Assembly: GCA_029876055.1 (NCBI GenBank)
Contig: CM056875.1
Coordinates: 8,085,001 to 8,149,000 of the forward strand
Reading direction: 5' to 3'
DNA from: Madurella fahalii
Taxonomy: Eukaryota > Ascomycota > Sordariomycetes > Sordariales
Length of the DNA: 64,000 nucleotides
The position numbers and the translations under genes are program-made. The notes below the pieces were generated by a model. That model saw only the letters and a program-made list of their open reading frames with translations, ran no database searches and was not told the DNA's origin. Every line of letters begins with the position of its first letter. Position 1 is the stretch's first letter. Below, piece by piece: positions 23,527 to 35,222 of this stretch.

Positions 23527-24417
23527 TTATATCGAGGTAGAGATCGACTCTAGAAAATATACAATATCGTCGAACTCCTCCGGTTCTTTCAACCAATGAC
23601 CTTCCTGATCCGCCCCGGAGTACCCCGTCCATGAGACCTTCAGTCCAACCTCTCTCAAAACGCGTGCCGCGTGCCGTCCGAGCTCGATATCCACATAAGC
23701 ATCGTCCGTTCCGTGGGCCAGAAACACTGGAACAGGATGCCGGTTGGCCTCCGAAGCGCCACGCTGGCGGGGGGTCCGTCTCGCGGAAGCAGTCATCGTC
23801 TTCACGAACACATCGGCCTCACTGACTTGGACGTCGTCTCCCGTGACGTCATCCCCCGTGACGTCGGTTCCCTGAGCGTCGTGGTTCGTCCTATTCTGTC
23901 TACCGCCTAGATACCGCTCGAGGTTCTCGGCGAAGGGGAGCCAGGTACTTGCGCCCATGAAACCTCCCAAGCGTCGGGCGACGTCGCCATCGCCTGCACA
24001 CAGCAACGTCCACATCGCGACCGCGCCTCCCTGACTGATGCCGCCCAACACAACCCTGTGAGCTGCCCCTCCCAACTTCTCTGTCTCCTCCTCCAACAGA
24101 CTGGTCAAGTACTGTACCGAACCGCGTATCCCGGCCATCTGCAAATCTTGCCTTGCAGTGATGTCAGTCAGAGAGTGGGCCTCAAACCAGGCCGGCATTG
24201 TCTCCTCGAAAGCGGTGCTCCAGAGCTCTGTGGACGAAGGGAAGACCCATCGCCAAGTCGGGAGCTGTTCCTGCAGTGTGTTCCCGCTAGAGAGTTTGGA
24301 TTCAAGCAGTTCTTGGGCAAACTCCTCGCCGTTGCTGCCGCGGCCATGAAGCAAAATGATGGTGTGGGTGTGTTCAGTCTCAGGCTCGAGAATGTGAACG
24401 GGCCCGAATGGCGGCAT
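23527..24417 (-). CDS. Serine alpha/beta hydrolase, phospholipase/carboxylesterase (acyl-protein thioesterase-like) family
   Basis: Single-exon gene of 296 residues from the ATG at 24417. The family hydrolyses short carboxyl esters or thioesters, including S-acyl groups on proteins (family knowledge). Visible: LLHGRGSNG at about residue 22 (oxyanion region), nucleophile Ser128 in GISQGG, acid at Asp238 or Asp239 in AHGTDDAYV, and His274 in QEGHW, so the triad is complete. Against the compact family fold there is an insert at about residues 165-225 that is polar and holds the duplicated unit TGDDVTGDDV. The frame stays open upstream of the ATG to about 24627 without another ATG. There is no signal peptide, so a cytosolic enzyme is likely. 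The natural substrate cannot be read from the sequence. It resembles the fungal branch of larger APT-like proteins rather than yeast Apt1 itself. Confidence 0.88.
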   Translation of the reverse strand: MPPFGPVHILEPETEHTHTIILLHGRGSNGEEFAQELLESKLSSGNTLQEQLPTWRWVFPSSTELWSTAFEETMPAWFEAHSLTDITARQDLQMAGIRGSVQYLTSLLEEETEKLGGAAHRVVLGGISQGGAVAMWTLLCAGDGDVARRLGGFMGASTWLPFAENLERYLGGRQNRTNHDAQGTDVTGDDVTGDDVQVSEADVFVKTMTASARRTPRQRGASEANRHPVPVFLAHGTDDAYVDIELGRHAARVLREVGLKVSWTGYSGADQEGHWLKEPEEFDDIVYFLESISTSI

Positions 24418-26403
24418 GCTAGGCGTGCCGGGTAGATGGTCGAGAGGGATGAAAGAGGGGGGGGGGGCAGATGATCTAGTCCCTTGTTTCCGTGGACTGG
24501 ATGTTTGGTTGAACAAAGGAGTCTGAGGGCACTCGGTTTGGATGGGTAGGTAACGTAGGCATGTGAAAGGTGTGGTCAGGAGAGGCCGAGCCGCCAGAGC
24601 GGCCGAGCAGCGGCCTTTTCTGGTCAAAAAGCGAGGTTCTGCCGTACAGCCCTTGTGCCGCCGGGCATTTGGAGGACAAGGCTAATTGGCCGCCAAATTC
24701 GACACTACTCGGTTCTTTTCGGCGAACCAACCCCGTCAACATGGCTTTCGACTCTGCCACCAACCCGAAACACGTGCTGTATAACTGCCTCCTGAACATG
24801 GACGTTCCGCCGTAGCGGGGCGACTAGAATCGCCTCGTGAGAAGCCCGGTGGGAAAGGAAATTGACGAGGCGTGTAGGTTGGCCAACACAAGGTTTGGCA
24901 AAAAAGAGGAGATTGTGCCTCACATATGTTCGAACCTCAAAACAGGGCGGTTTGCGGCTACAGGACTTGACATTGCAGTGATGCTGAAGGATATTGTGTT
25001 GTGGGGAGCAATCAGGCAGGACAGAAAGGTGATAGTATTCTACCTGTAACCTATGTGGTCGGTGGTGGTGGTCTGTGGAAGGAGAGGAAAGCACAAGGCA
25101 AGGTGGACTGTCTGGAAGATGGAGGATGCCATGTGGTCACGTGGTCTCCCGCAACAGGACTCGATAGGTGTGAACGAAGTAGAATGGGCAACGCCTTCCG
25201 GCCTCCGTCGCCGGCGCCGTTTATAGTCGTTACGGAGGCGGCTACGGTCCGGATCGCGAACGGGATCTCGTCCGGCAAAACAGCGGGTAAGCGATGGATC
25301 AAGTTTGCTCAGTCAGCAATTATCGTCGTGCACAAGCGACTTTCCGTCACTGTAAGTACTTATACGAATGGCTGGCATACAACTTTTCCCGTTCCGTTTA
25401 GAAATAATACTCTAATCTCCTACCGGTTCTTTTTTTTTTTTTTTTTTCTGTTCTTTTCTTTCCCCCTTTCCCCCCTATCCCCCCCCTTCCTGTTCCTGCA
25501 TCTCCACTCCTTCTCTGTTTCCCTGCTCCCTTCGCTTCGTAGTTCCATGGTTTCTCGTTCGCCCTGCGTTTAATGTACGAGTAGTGCACTTCTAGCACCA
25601 CCACCCCGGGATAGTGGGGAAAGGGCGTGATTGGTTGACAGTTGCTAGCGGGGTCAACCAGGAGCTTGTCCAACGCAAGGCCTGCCCCCCCAACGGCACC
25701 CCCTTGCTGCTGCTGCCCCGGATTTGACTGGATGCACACTCCGTCATCGTTGTTGGCCGACGCAGACCGATACCTCAATTTTTTTTTATTTTTCCCTGTC
25801 TCATGCAGTCACTCCCCGCTTGACGATCGACACCGAAAAACGTAAGAACCGACTGGAAGGGAAGACAAATTTTGAACCCAAACGAGTGACCATCGGCGTG
25901 CGCGTCGTCCGCAAGGGCATCGTCGGGCTCCCATCCGTCGTGCGTGGCGGCGTGTGAGCAGCGAGCCGGGAGAACTGCTGCTCTTCCCCTCACTCCAAGC
26001 CACTCACAAGGAGAAGTTGAGGCCGCGTTGTGGTGGTTCCTCGTCTGCCTCTCTGCCTGACCGTGGGGCCTCTTCCACACCCTTTTATGCAACCACCCTA
26101 GCTTATTGCATGTAAGTCAATGTCTCTCATTGCTGGATTCTGCCGCCAGTGTCTTTGTCCACGGACGCCTCCTGCTACCTCCCGACCAAAGTAACGACAC
26201 CCGTGACCACTCCTGCCGCCGCCCTTATCACCCCATCACCCCTCGGGCTTGCATGCGGCTCCTGCAAGCTCCTGCACGGTTAAACCGCCTGCATTTGATC
26301 TCTCGGTCTTGGCAGCCGGACGACACAGATTTCTCTCGTCTTTTAATTTCGATGCCGTCAACGACGCCCCTCGACTTCCACGATCCATGAACCCGTCGCT
26401 AAT
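24418..26403. other. Divergent intergenic region: hydrolase and TSC2 upstream DNA
   Basis: Nearly 2 kb between two divergent starts. It contains an 18-T run at 25430-25447 followed by a C/T-rich stretch to about 25540. A GTAAGT at 26111 in the likely TSC2 leader could be the donor of a leader intron, but no transcript evidence is available. No gene seen. Confidence 0.5.
25430..25447 (+). repeat. T18 run and pyrimidine tract
   Basis: Eighteen T followed by about 90 bases made almost only of C and T. Such tracts are common in fungal promoters and leaders; no function can be shown here. Confidence 0.9.
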
Positions 26404-29400
26404 ATGTTGCGGCGATTAGCATCTCTAGGCCATCAGGCCTCCGAGAACCAGCAGCCCATGTCGCCCTCGCCCGGAGATGAGCATCCACCCCACGAGGCGA
26501 AGACCACGGGCGGCCTCGCCGGCGTCTTCAAGGGGCTGGCCGGCGGCGGAAAGTTGACAAAGTCTCCTCCACCACTCCAACAGCCTTTCCCGCCTATCCC
26601 CGCGCCGCAGGTCCTCGAACGATCCGATGCAGCCCCGCTACCGTCCACCGTGCATGGGCTCCCCCCAGAACACGTCGAGTTATTTGGGCGCTTGAAAAAT
26701 GGTCAGCTCGGAGAGCGGATAGCGGCTGCCAACTCGCTGCGCTATGCCATCTCCGACTTCCCGCTCAACCCCGTGCGTGCTGAGAAGGCCCGCCCCCTTA
26801 CAAACTACCCCCTGAAGCTATTCCTGACATGTAGTCGCAGGTTCTCGACATCTGGTACGCCGCGAAGGACCTGATCGATCCGGCAAACCCCTCCAACGCT
26901 CGCCATGCCGCCTGGGAACTCCTTACCGAATGTATCAAGTACCCATCCTCAACAGACCTGGAGCGGCGCGAATACTTCGAGACGGTGACCGCCGCAGCCC
27001 ACCCCGAAGACTTCCATCTACAACTGGCTGCGCTTGAGGACCTGACGAGCCGAGGCCGCAACGTCTCCGGCTTCTACTATGACATCTTCCCCCTCCTGAC
27101 GTTTTGGCTGCAGGAGGCGTACAAGGCTGCGAGAGCCGCCCGGAGGCACGCGTCTCGCGGGGGTAGCAAGGCTTCCAAAGGGAAGACGCTGTCGTCTGGC
27201 GAGGACAAGAACCTGTCCCAGCTGTTTACGCTGATCAAGGATGTCATCAAATTCAACTTCAAATTTGCCGCCGACAGCGTGGTCGGGAATTTGATGGATA
27301 TGCTTCTGAGGATATGCATGAACACGAGTGTCGAAGATGATTTGCGCGCGTGCATCAGCGTCATTGATGCCGTGGTCACGTTCGGCGCCATCCCAAACGA
27401 CAAACTCAAGGATTGCATGCAGGTTCTCAGCTCGATTCATTGCTTGGTGCCCAGCCTACAAAAAGACTCGTGGCACACAATATCCAACATTTGCAGATCG
27501 CACCACGGCCAGTCTACCGTCAGGATATTACTGGATCTCCTCCGGACGTATCCTAGCACTCCCGATCAAGACAAGGATAAGGATTCGGTCAGGGACGTCC
27601 GCGGTGCGCTCTCGGTCCTCAAGAAGCTCCTATCCAAATCGCCCGAGAAGGGGTATCCGGCAGTTCCACTCGCTCTACTCATAGATGGGCTAGCAACCGT
27701 CTCCAGAAGCAGTTCCACGAGGATAGCGAACGAGATTCTAAAGTTGGTTAATTCGCTGTTCGATGGCCCCCATGGGAATATCAACCCCGTAATCGCTGAG
27801 GAGCACTGGGCTCCAATCTTCTCCGTGGCTGCGCAATCCGCTACCAAGGCCGTCTATTCCACCCCGGCAGACCCCGGTGCATCAATCCTGTCACCTGGTA
27901 CAAAAGAAGAAACAGAATCCGAGGACAGTGTGACGCAGCAGCTAAAATATCTCGTCGACCGAATTGAGACGCTGCTCTCCCAGAAAAGCCCTGATTTTCT
28001 GCAGCGGGACGACTGCATGGTGTTTCTCACACAAGTTCAGCAGGCGCTTTCCGACTCTGCGGCGGCTCTCGTGATTGCGTACTTCAAGGACCACCGGAAC
28101 TGCCTCCCGTCCGAAGTAGACTGGAGAAAAAATGTCGATCTGGTCTTGGACGCTTTCTATCTTAACAGAAGTCGGGACCCGATCACTCGACTTCGCGCTC
28201 TAGAAGTCGTCGTTGAAGTCCACGATTTCCTCTGTATTGCGGAAGGCCTCGTTGAGGACGACTCGGTTGTCGAACTTGTGCGGCGGGTGCTTTCTGGACT
28301 GCCGGTCGAGGACGACACCCTTGTCTTACAGGAAACCGTCACTTTCCTGGTCAATGTGGCCGGGACTGCAGGAGCCCGTCTATTCGACGATATCGTCGAC
28401 GCTTTCAAGGGAGTGGTCGCGAAAGAGATGTCCAAGTCGCCACTAGCCCTGCTAGCAGCGCCCAAGACCGGCACATCCCTCCCTTCGGGCCAGACCGTCT
28501 ACTTCGCGAATCAAAGCCTCTCCAACGTGGTAACCAGGGGCTATGTCCAGATATTTATCCGGGCTATGAGTACTGATGGCTCAAAGGCAGCAAAGGCCTT
28601 CAATGCCCTTGTTCACATCGCTCGCTCCAACTCTTGCGAACTCGACGCACGGCTTACAGCGATGAAGATGCTCTTTCGCCTCCGTGCCGATTTTGAGTAC
28701 CGAGTCTATCTCACGACGTTAACCGAAAATGAGAGTCTTGCCGGAACCCTCTACCGGACCGAATCCTCCCTCGCGCGGAAACTGGCTGAGGATGCGGCTC
28801 AGCCTCCGAGGCTGTCGAGGACGGACCAGAGTGGCTCACGCCCGTCTCGAGGAATATCATTTACTCAAGGGCAGACGATAGATAGGGGAATCCCGGTTCG
28901 GTCAGCTTCTACCCCCAAGCCCGCCATCCACCAGGGCCAGAGGCTCTGGTCGGTACCTGACGCGGATGCGCTGCCCGAAACCCCCCCAGATAGGCCGAGC
29001 TGGCTTGTCCTGTCACATAAGCGGGACACAAGCGGAGCTGGGTCCGCGGTCTTGAACATGAGCTCATGGCTTGATGCACTACTGAGTCTCTTCCACCAGG
29101 GCTGCAACTGGGAGGTGTACAGTTTCATCCTCGTGCATCTTCCAGCGCAGCTCAGCAATCACCCCATCTTCAAAGATGCCATCCCTCATATCCAGGAATT
29201 TCGGCGCGTCCTTTGCGAGATGGTCCGTACGAATAGCTTTCATGAGCCGCCAAACTCGTCGGGGCTTCGCCGCACTGACGTCGCCAATTGCCTGTTCCAC
29301 TCACTCATCATGCTCCTAAGTTACCATCAGCACTTCCAGAAGATGGACGAAGACGAGATTGTGCGAGCTTTTACGCATGGGATAGCGGACAAGACGGCGA

Positions 29401-31487
29401 AGACGTGTATCCATGCTCTCTCCGTATGCTGCCACGAGCTGCCACTGTCGGTCAGCAAGTCTCTAGTCACCATTCTACAGAAGATGTCGCAAGTCATCAC
29501 ACAGCCGTTCGTAGCGATGCACATTCTCGAATTCCTGGCCTGCCTGAGCCGCCTGCACTCGCTGTACTCGAACTTCCGGGAGGATGAGTATCGCATTGTT
29601 TTCGGCATCTGTATCAGGTACTTGCAATACGCGCGTGAGAAGAGGCACTCAATGCGTGGCAGCGTCACGAGCGAGCCGTCGACGCCCAGCATCGTCGTGG
29701 CTAGCCACCCAGAGATCCTCGGCCAACAACCCGCCGCCGACGACCTTCCACAGTATGTGTATGCTCTTGCCTACCACGTCATCACCTTCTGGTTTCTTGC
29801 CCTCAAGATGCCCGATCGACCGGGTCAGATTGGCTGGATCGCCAAGAACTTGTTCACAGACATTGATGGGAAGGCCAGCAACGAGGAGCAAGCACAAATT
29901 ACGCTGGATTTCATGCAGCGTGTGGCTTTCTCGGATGCCTCCGATTCTGCTCAAGACCCGCTCTTCAACAAGGAGTATTTTGGAGAGATCCACCAGAAGC
30001 GCTGGATCATCGGAAACAGCATCATCACGATCCGGCAAGCACAGGAAGCGGGCTGGGCCGAGATTACGCGCCGATATCCTTCCGGCACATCATCGTTCGC
30101 CATCCGGGTCGAGTTTTCGCCCATGGCAAACCAGCCGGCGCCTGACGGGTCTGACGCTGCCGCGTGGGAGGGGCGCTTCCAGCACGGAATCACCATCTTC
30201 CCAAGTCACCTGTTGATGCAACTGCTAGCCCCCATGCCGCAGATATACGACCCCGCGATCCGACCTATCCCGCTTCCCGATGAAGAAGCGGTCGACCGGG
30301 CCATTCGCAACTTTGATCGCAACTCGACAGTCGACTCGCACAAAGTGGGTGTCATCTACATCAAGGAAGGTCAGACCAGCGAGACGGAAATCCTGGCCAA
30401 CACCATTGGCGGGCCCGACTACCTCGAATTCCTCAAGAACCTGGGGGCATTGACAAGACTGAAAGGGGCAGCCTTCAACACGCAGGGCTTGGACCGCGAG
30501 AACGACATGGACGGCAAGTACACGTATTGCTGGCGTGACCGCGTCACGGAAATCGTGTTCCATGTCACGACGCAGATGCCGACGAACCCGGAGACGGACC
30601 CGCAGTGCATCATGAAGAAGCGGCACATCGGAAACGACTTTGTCAACATCATCTGGAACGACTCAGGCCTGCCCTTCAAGTTCGACATGTTCCCGTCCCA
30701 ATTCAACTACGTCTACATCGTCATCACGCCCGCGCCACGCTACTCGTTTCTCGCGTCACGCGAAATGGCCAAGAAGCGGCTGGAGGAGGGCGGGTCCGGC
30801 GCCAGCCCGTCGCCATTCTTCATGGTCCACGTCATGAGCCAGCCCGGGTTCCCCGAGGTCTCCCCAGCGGCCGAGCCAAAGATGGTTAGCCTCAAGGCGC
30901 TGCCCAGTTTTGTGCGGCTACTAGCGCTCAACGCGTCGGTGTTTTCTCTCGTCTGGGCGAATCGTGAGGGCGGCGAGCACGTCTCGTCGTGGCATAGCCG
31001 GCTGAGGGAGATCAACAGGCTGCGCGAGCGGTACGGGCCGAAGGCGGGCCATCATCCAGTCGCGCCGTCGCCGCCTCCGGGGTCTGTCGTGGGTGGTGGG
31101 TCGGCGGGTCCCATCGCTGCCTCTTCTGTGGCGGCGGCGGCAGCGGCAGGGTTGCCTGTTATAGGTCACGCGCATGGGCACCTCCACCACCATCAGCAGG
31201 GGATGGGGCAGCAGTTGCCACCAAACTTGGTAGGAGGCGGCATTGGCGCCGCTGGCGAGAGTGTCGGCGGATCGCGTCCCCCGAGCGGCATGCGGGATAG
31301 CTTTAGCAGTCTGAGGCGGTCGTCGGTGGCTACATTTTTTACGAGCGCGAGTACCGATCAGACGACGACGTCGCATCGCTCGTCGATGCTGTCGACGGCT
31401 ACGACGGAGAATACCGAGGTGCATCAGTTGCAGCCGAACACGGCTGAGGCGTTGGTTGATTCGGTGGATTTCTCCAAATGGGCTTGA
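26404..31487 (+). CDS. TSC2: Tuberin homologue (TSC2), RapGAP-domain protein
   Basis: Tuberin is the GTPase-activating subunit of the TSC complex that turns off Rheb and so restrains TORC1 (family knowledge). Exon 26404-26772 and exon 26841-31487 join in phase 0 (NP-VLDIWYAAKDL) and give 1671 residues. After a Pro-rich, probably disordered start come helical repeats of the tuberin N-terminal region (HAAWELLTECIKYPSS, EDFHLQLAALEDLT, LLTFWLQEAY). The RapGAP domain lies at about residues 1270-1500: SETEILANTIGGPDYLEFL, then MKKRHIGNDFVNIIWNDSG. HIGND holds the Asn thumb, about residue 1388, that RapGAP domains use for GTP hydrolysis. YVYIVITPAP and a Ser-rich tail with His/Ala runs follow. The catalytic Asn is present, so the GAP should be active. 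No TSC1 or Rheb gene is in the window. The frame is open through 4.6 kb, so the gene is intact. Confidence 0.96.
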
Positions 31488-31494
31488 CACTTTT

Positions 31495-31519
31495 TGCTTT
31501 GCTTTGCTTTGCTTTGCTT
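31495..31519 (+). repeat. TTTGC pentamer repeat
   Basis: About five TTTGC units directly after the TSC2 stop codon, so probably in its 3' untranslated region. Confidence 0.85.
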
Positions 31520-31930
31520 GCTTGCCTTTTTGGGAATGGGATGGGGACAAAAAAAAAGGTGGCGAGGATGGATCGGGATGGGCATGGCATGGGATGAACA
31601 TGTGGCGTGACTTGCTTTTTATCCCGGCATGTGGCGTCTAAAATGGCGAGGCAAGGGTTGCGGGCGACTGATTTATCTACGGCTTCCCCGTTGTGACTTG
31701 AAACACACCCTGTCCATTCTTGGGCGGCGTAAACCTGGGTTTTGTGGTGTTGGTGCCGGTGGTGTTTGGTTGCATCAGGGTTCAGGGGAAAGAATAAAAG
31801 CTTATGATTTACTACGACGCTAAACTTGGGATGTTGATAGACCCTTAGCTGTGTGTATGACGAAGGCGTCAACAAAGCAACATTTGACGATTACCATTTT
31901 CCCGAGCATACGGTTCTGTCCGTTCTTCTC

Positions 31931-31965
31931 TTTTTTTTTAAAAAAAAATTTTTTTTTTTTTATTT
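31931..31965 (+). repeat. T9-A9-T12 block able to snap back
   Basis: Nine T, nine A and then twelve T in direct succession, followed by ATTTT. The A run can pair with either flanking T run. The T-A junction leaves no room for a loop, so a hairpin would have to open several pairs. Confidence 0.85.
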
Positions 31966-32459
31966 TGACAGTCAGTGATGATAGGGGATATTCTGCGCTG
32001 GGGCAGGGGGACACATCCAGATGGGGAATCCTTTCTGGATAGGGAGCGATCAGTTGGCACTTTCTGACGGCCATCCTCAAAGTTAAGGGTATGAGGATGG
32101 GTAGATCACCAACTTTCGCTTTCTTGTCTCGTTACCGGGTTCGGTTCCGTAACCGTTCTTTTGCTCACTCCTCCCTCCTCCCCTCCCGTTTTCTTTCCCT
32201 CCTCCATTCCCCCGCCCTCCCCCTCCATCCCACTTACCATGTAAATGAAGTGTCAGATAGTAGGATGCAGCAATCTGCGTCCCGCAGGCTTACATGCCCA
32301 CGTACATGATGTACTCAGGCTAAGCGGCGTTACACGACCGCCCGCGGTAGACGGATGGTCGTCTGCACGCTGCTCGTTTGAGGCGCGAACGGGTGGATAT
32401 TACATGAGGCGGTATGGGAATGTATATGTATCCGTATATATGTGTATTGTGCGTCTGTG

Positions 32460-32557
32460 CCTATGTGTATGTGTGTGTGTGTGTGTCTGTCTGTGTGTCT
32501 GTCTGTGTGTGTCTGTCTGTGCGTGTCTGTCTGTGTGTGTGTCTCTCTCTCTCTGTG

Positions 32558-32596
<39 letters not shown>

Positions 32597-32640
32597 TGTG
32601 TGCGTTATGTGTGTGTTACGCGCGGGCGCGTGTATGTGTG
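32460..32640 (+). repeat. GT/CT-rich microsatellite
   Basis: About 180 bases of GT with interspersed CTGT and CTCT units, including an almost pure (TG)n at about 32558-32594. The opposite strand is (CA)n. Likely length-polymorphic. Confidence 0.95.
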
Positions 32641-35222
32641 TGGTAGTTAATGGCATGACGATTGTGCGGTGTAGAAGGTACGCAGTACCGGGCGGGGAAG
32701 TTTGCATAGACAGACCGCATATTGCATAGGTAGTTTTACGTGCTTGTAATATGATTTGAGTTGGTTAGGCATGTAGAGTGTGGGTGTGACAAGCGGCCGC
32801 CGGATTGCTCTGGGCCGCTTGTTTACTGGCCATCCATATCACTTGTCAAGGGGAAAGGTGAAGGATATGTAATCGCCTCGTTATTATTTGTGAACGCCGT
32901 CCATATCCGCTGCTACAAGCGTCACACCCCACTACTTAGGCCCATATAGCGCTAGCTGGATGGAATTCGACATACCTGCGGATGAGAGGCGTGAGGCAGT
33001 GCTGGAGTAGATGGATAATGGTGGGCTGCTAGCTAAGCATTCGGGTGTCACATGCTGACGTGGACAAACAATTCCATTGAAACCTTGTGATGATAATTAG
33101 CTCCTGCGGCGCCCGTCCTCACCCTAGCCATGCTGCCGGGCGGTATCGCCGAGGCCGAGGCCAAGCACGCGTTGCATCCCCGGCGTGGGCGTGGACGGCC
33201 TGGGCAGAGCAGAGGTCTTTGGTCGAAGAGCAAGAAGCGGGCGTCGTGGGTGGATTGCCTTGGCGACACAAACAATCCTTTGCCGAGCTGGGAGCCGTAT
33301 AAGAACCACTCAGGCGATATTCGAGTGATTTGAGAGCCAGGGAAACACATACCCCAAAACTGAGAATTGCTGAGAAAGCAGAACGAGTGTAACACAGCAT
33401 AAACCAGCCAGAAGAGATGCAGGGTAGCGGAGGGGGTGTGTGAAGAGACTCCTTGCTGTCGCCCAACCCTGGTCTTCTGTAAGTTGGGAAACACTTAGCG
33501 TCGCTCGAGAGACAGAAAGAAGCAGGCAAAAAGAGAAATGACACCGGATTGAGAAAGCCCCATGTGGTAATATGCAGCATATATTCCTGGAGCGTCTGGT
33601 TAAAGTCAAGCTCGATGTTCACCCACCCCTTTTAGGGCCCCAGTCCATCGCTCATCCGCTGTTTCCCTCGCCGCATGGTAACCTTGGTTCATGAAAGTGC
33701 ACCCGGTTATGGCTGACGCAAGAGGAGCATGGCCTAAGCTCCAGCTGAGTGTGCCGGGCGCACGGGGGTGCTCCTAGTTGGCACTTGCAGCGCAGCCGAG
33801 ATGTGGTCATGGTTACCCTTGGTTGGGGCGGTATGTGGTCGTGCTGGCCCGCAAGCAATGATCGATCAGCCTTTTCCCCCGTGCCGCTCCTCTGCAGAGC
33901 ATACTGTGGTTTACTCGGACTGAGCCGGACTCAGCCGGACTGGGCCCGACTGGGTAAGCCGGTGCGCTGTGTCGTACCGTGCATTATCGAATCTTGGTCC
34001 GAAGGATTCAGTGTCGGGATCAGATGCATCTCAGCTCTGGGGATGAGTCCCTCACTCTGGGAAAGGGTTGGTTGGTTATTCTTCACCGTCAGGCTCTGAG
34101 TCGGAACAGGGGTTCGACTGGAATGTGTAATGCATTCCCGTGCTTTGAAGGCATCAGAATGTGATAATAATAAAACATAAAATAAAAAAAAAAATAAAAA
34201 TAAAAATGCAACTAGAAGAAACCAAGGGCCATACGAGAATCTGTCGTCGCCGGAACTGCGTGTTAAAGCCCGTGACCACGTCACCACTTGGGCTACGCAA
34301 ATCGAGTCGGGGACGATGGCGGCGGCAGCGGGGCTTAGGAGCTTCCTCCTTGAGGTCTGTTTGGAACAATTGATATATCCGACTCTGTCCGGGCTGCTCG
34401 GACATGTTCTCCGTGCGCAACGACCCAAAGGGAGTCTTGTGGGGTGCCGGGGTCCCTAACTGCAGTGCAGTTTGACAAACCCTCCCCCCTCCCCCCACAC
34501 TTAGGCCCGAAGCAACGGACCAGTGACCCTCTCAGCCTTGGGGCTGATGGTTATCCTGGCACCGTCATCGTCGAGATACTGTACATTAGTAGTTGCTGAC
34601 CAACAGATTTTGCCATTGCATCTGCCGCGGCCTGTGTAAACCAGACGGTTGCGATCCCGGATTGTGCTGCATGTGAAAGCGGGCGGGTTCAAATAGCCGG
34701 CTCCAACTGATCATAAATCGGGTCATTGCAATGTTTCGCTGAACGCTCTGTGACGCGGCGATCATCAAGGCTGCTGTGGTATTGAAGTGCTAGCGCTGTA
34801 GGACTGGCCGGTAAAAGCTGCTTAGGGCAATGGCACCGCGCTTCCTCGCTTGGCTTATCCCCCAAGACAAAAATGACCCTGAAGCGTGACCATGCCCCTG
34901 CGAGGAACCATGCGGAACCCAACGGCCTTGCGTTCTCTAAGCCGGACGTTGGTTCGGGATCCTTCTGTGGTTAGGCGCTTCTGTGGTCAAGCGGCCCAGA
35001 CCGGGGTCTGGATGATAGGCCCTTGTTGGTGATCCTCCCGGCCGTTGGCGCAACTGGCTCATGCATTGTACTGTACTACGTCAATTTTGGACTCTTGATG
35101 GTCGGATACGCCGAGATCGATCCTGGGATCCGAGGATTCCAGCCCTTTACAACCTCGCTCCGAATCTTGTAGACCGACTTCGAAGCACCATTCTTGTGTG
35201 CTAAGCATTCCTACGATCATTC

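Larger units (their letters stand above)
31488..35222. other. Gene-free region rich in simple repeats
   Basis: 3.7 kb between the TSC2 stop and the stop of the orphan GNAT gene. It holds TTTGC repeats just after TSC2, an A/T run block at 31931-31965, a long GT tract at 32460-32640, and a small imperfect 10-base repeat (GGACTGAGCC type) at 33915-33957. Open stretches across the GT tract are repeat artefacts. I see no gene or tRNA. Confidence 0.55.

Noticed and set aside
32245..32650. Cys/Val-rich open frames
   Set aside because: Produced by the GT microsatellite in three frames; no start context or homology.
34100..34125. GGTTCGACTGG, resembling a tRNA B box
   Set aside because: No acceptor stem or A box at the right distance; a second candidate at about 34686 fails in the same way.
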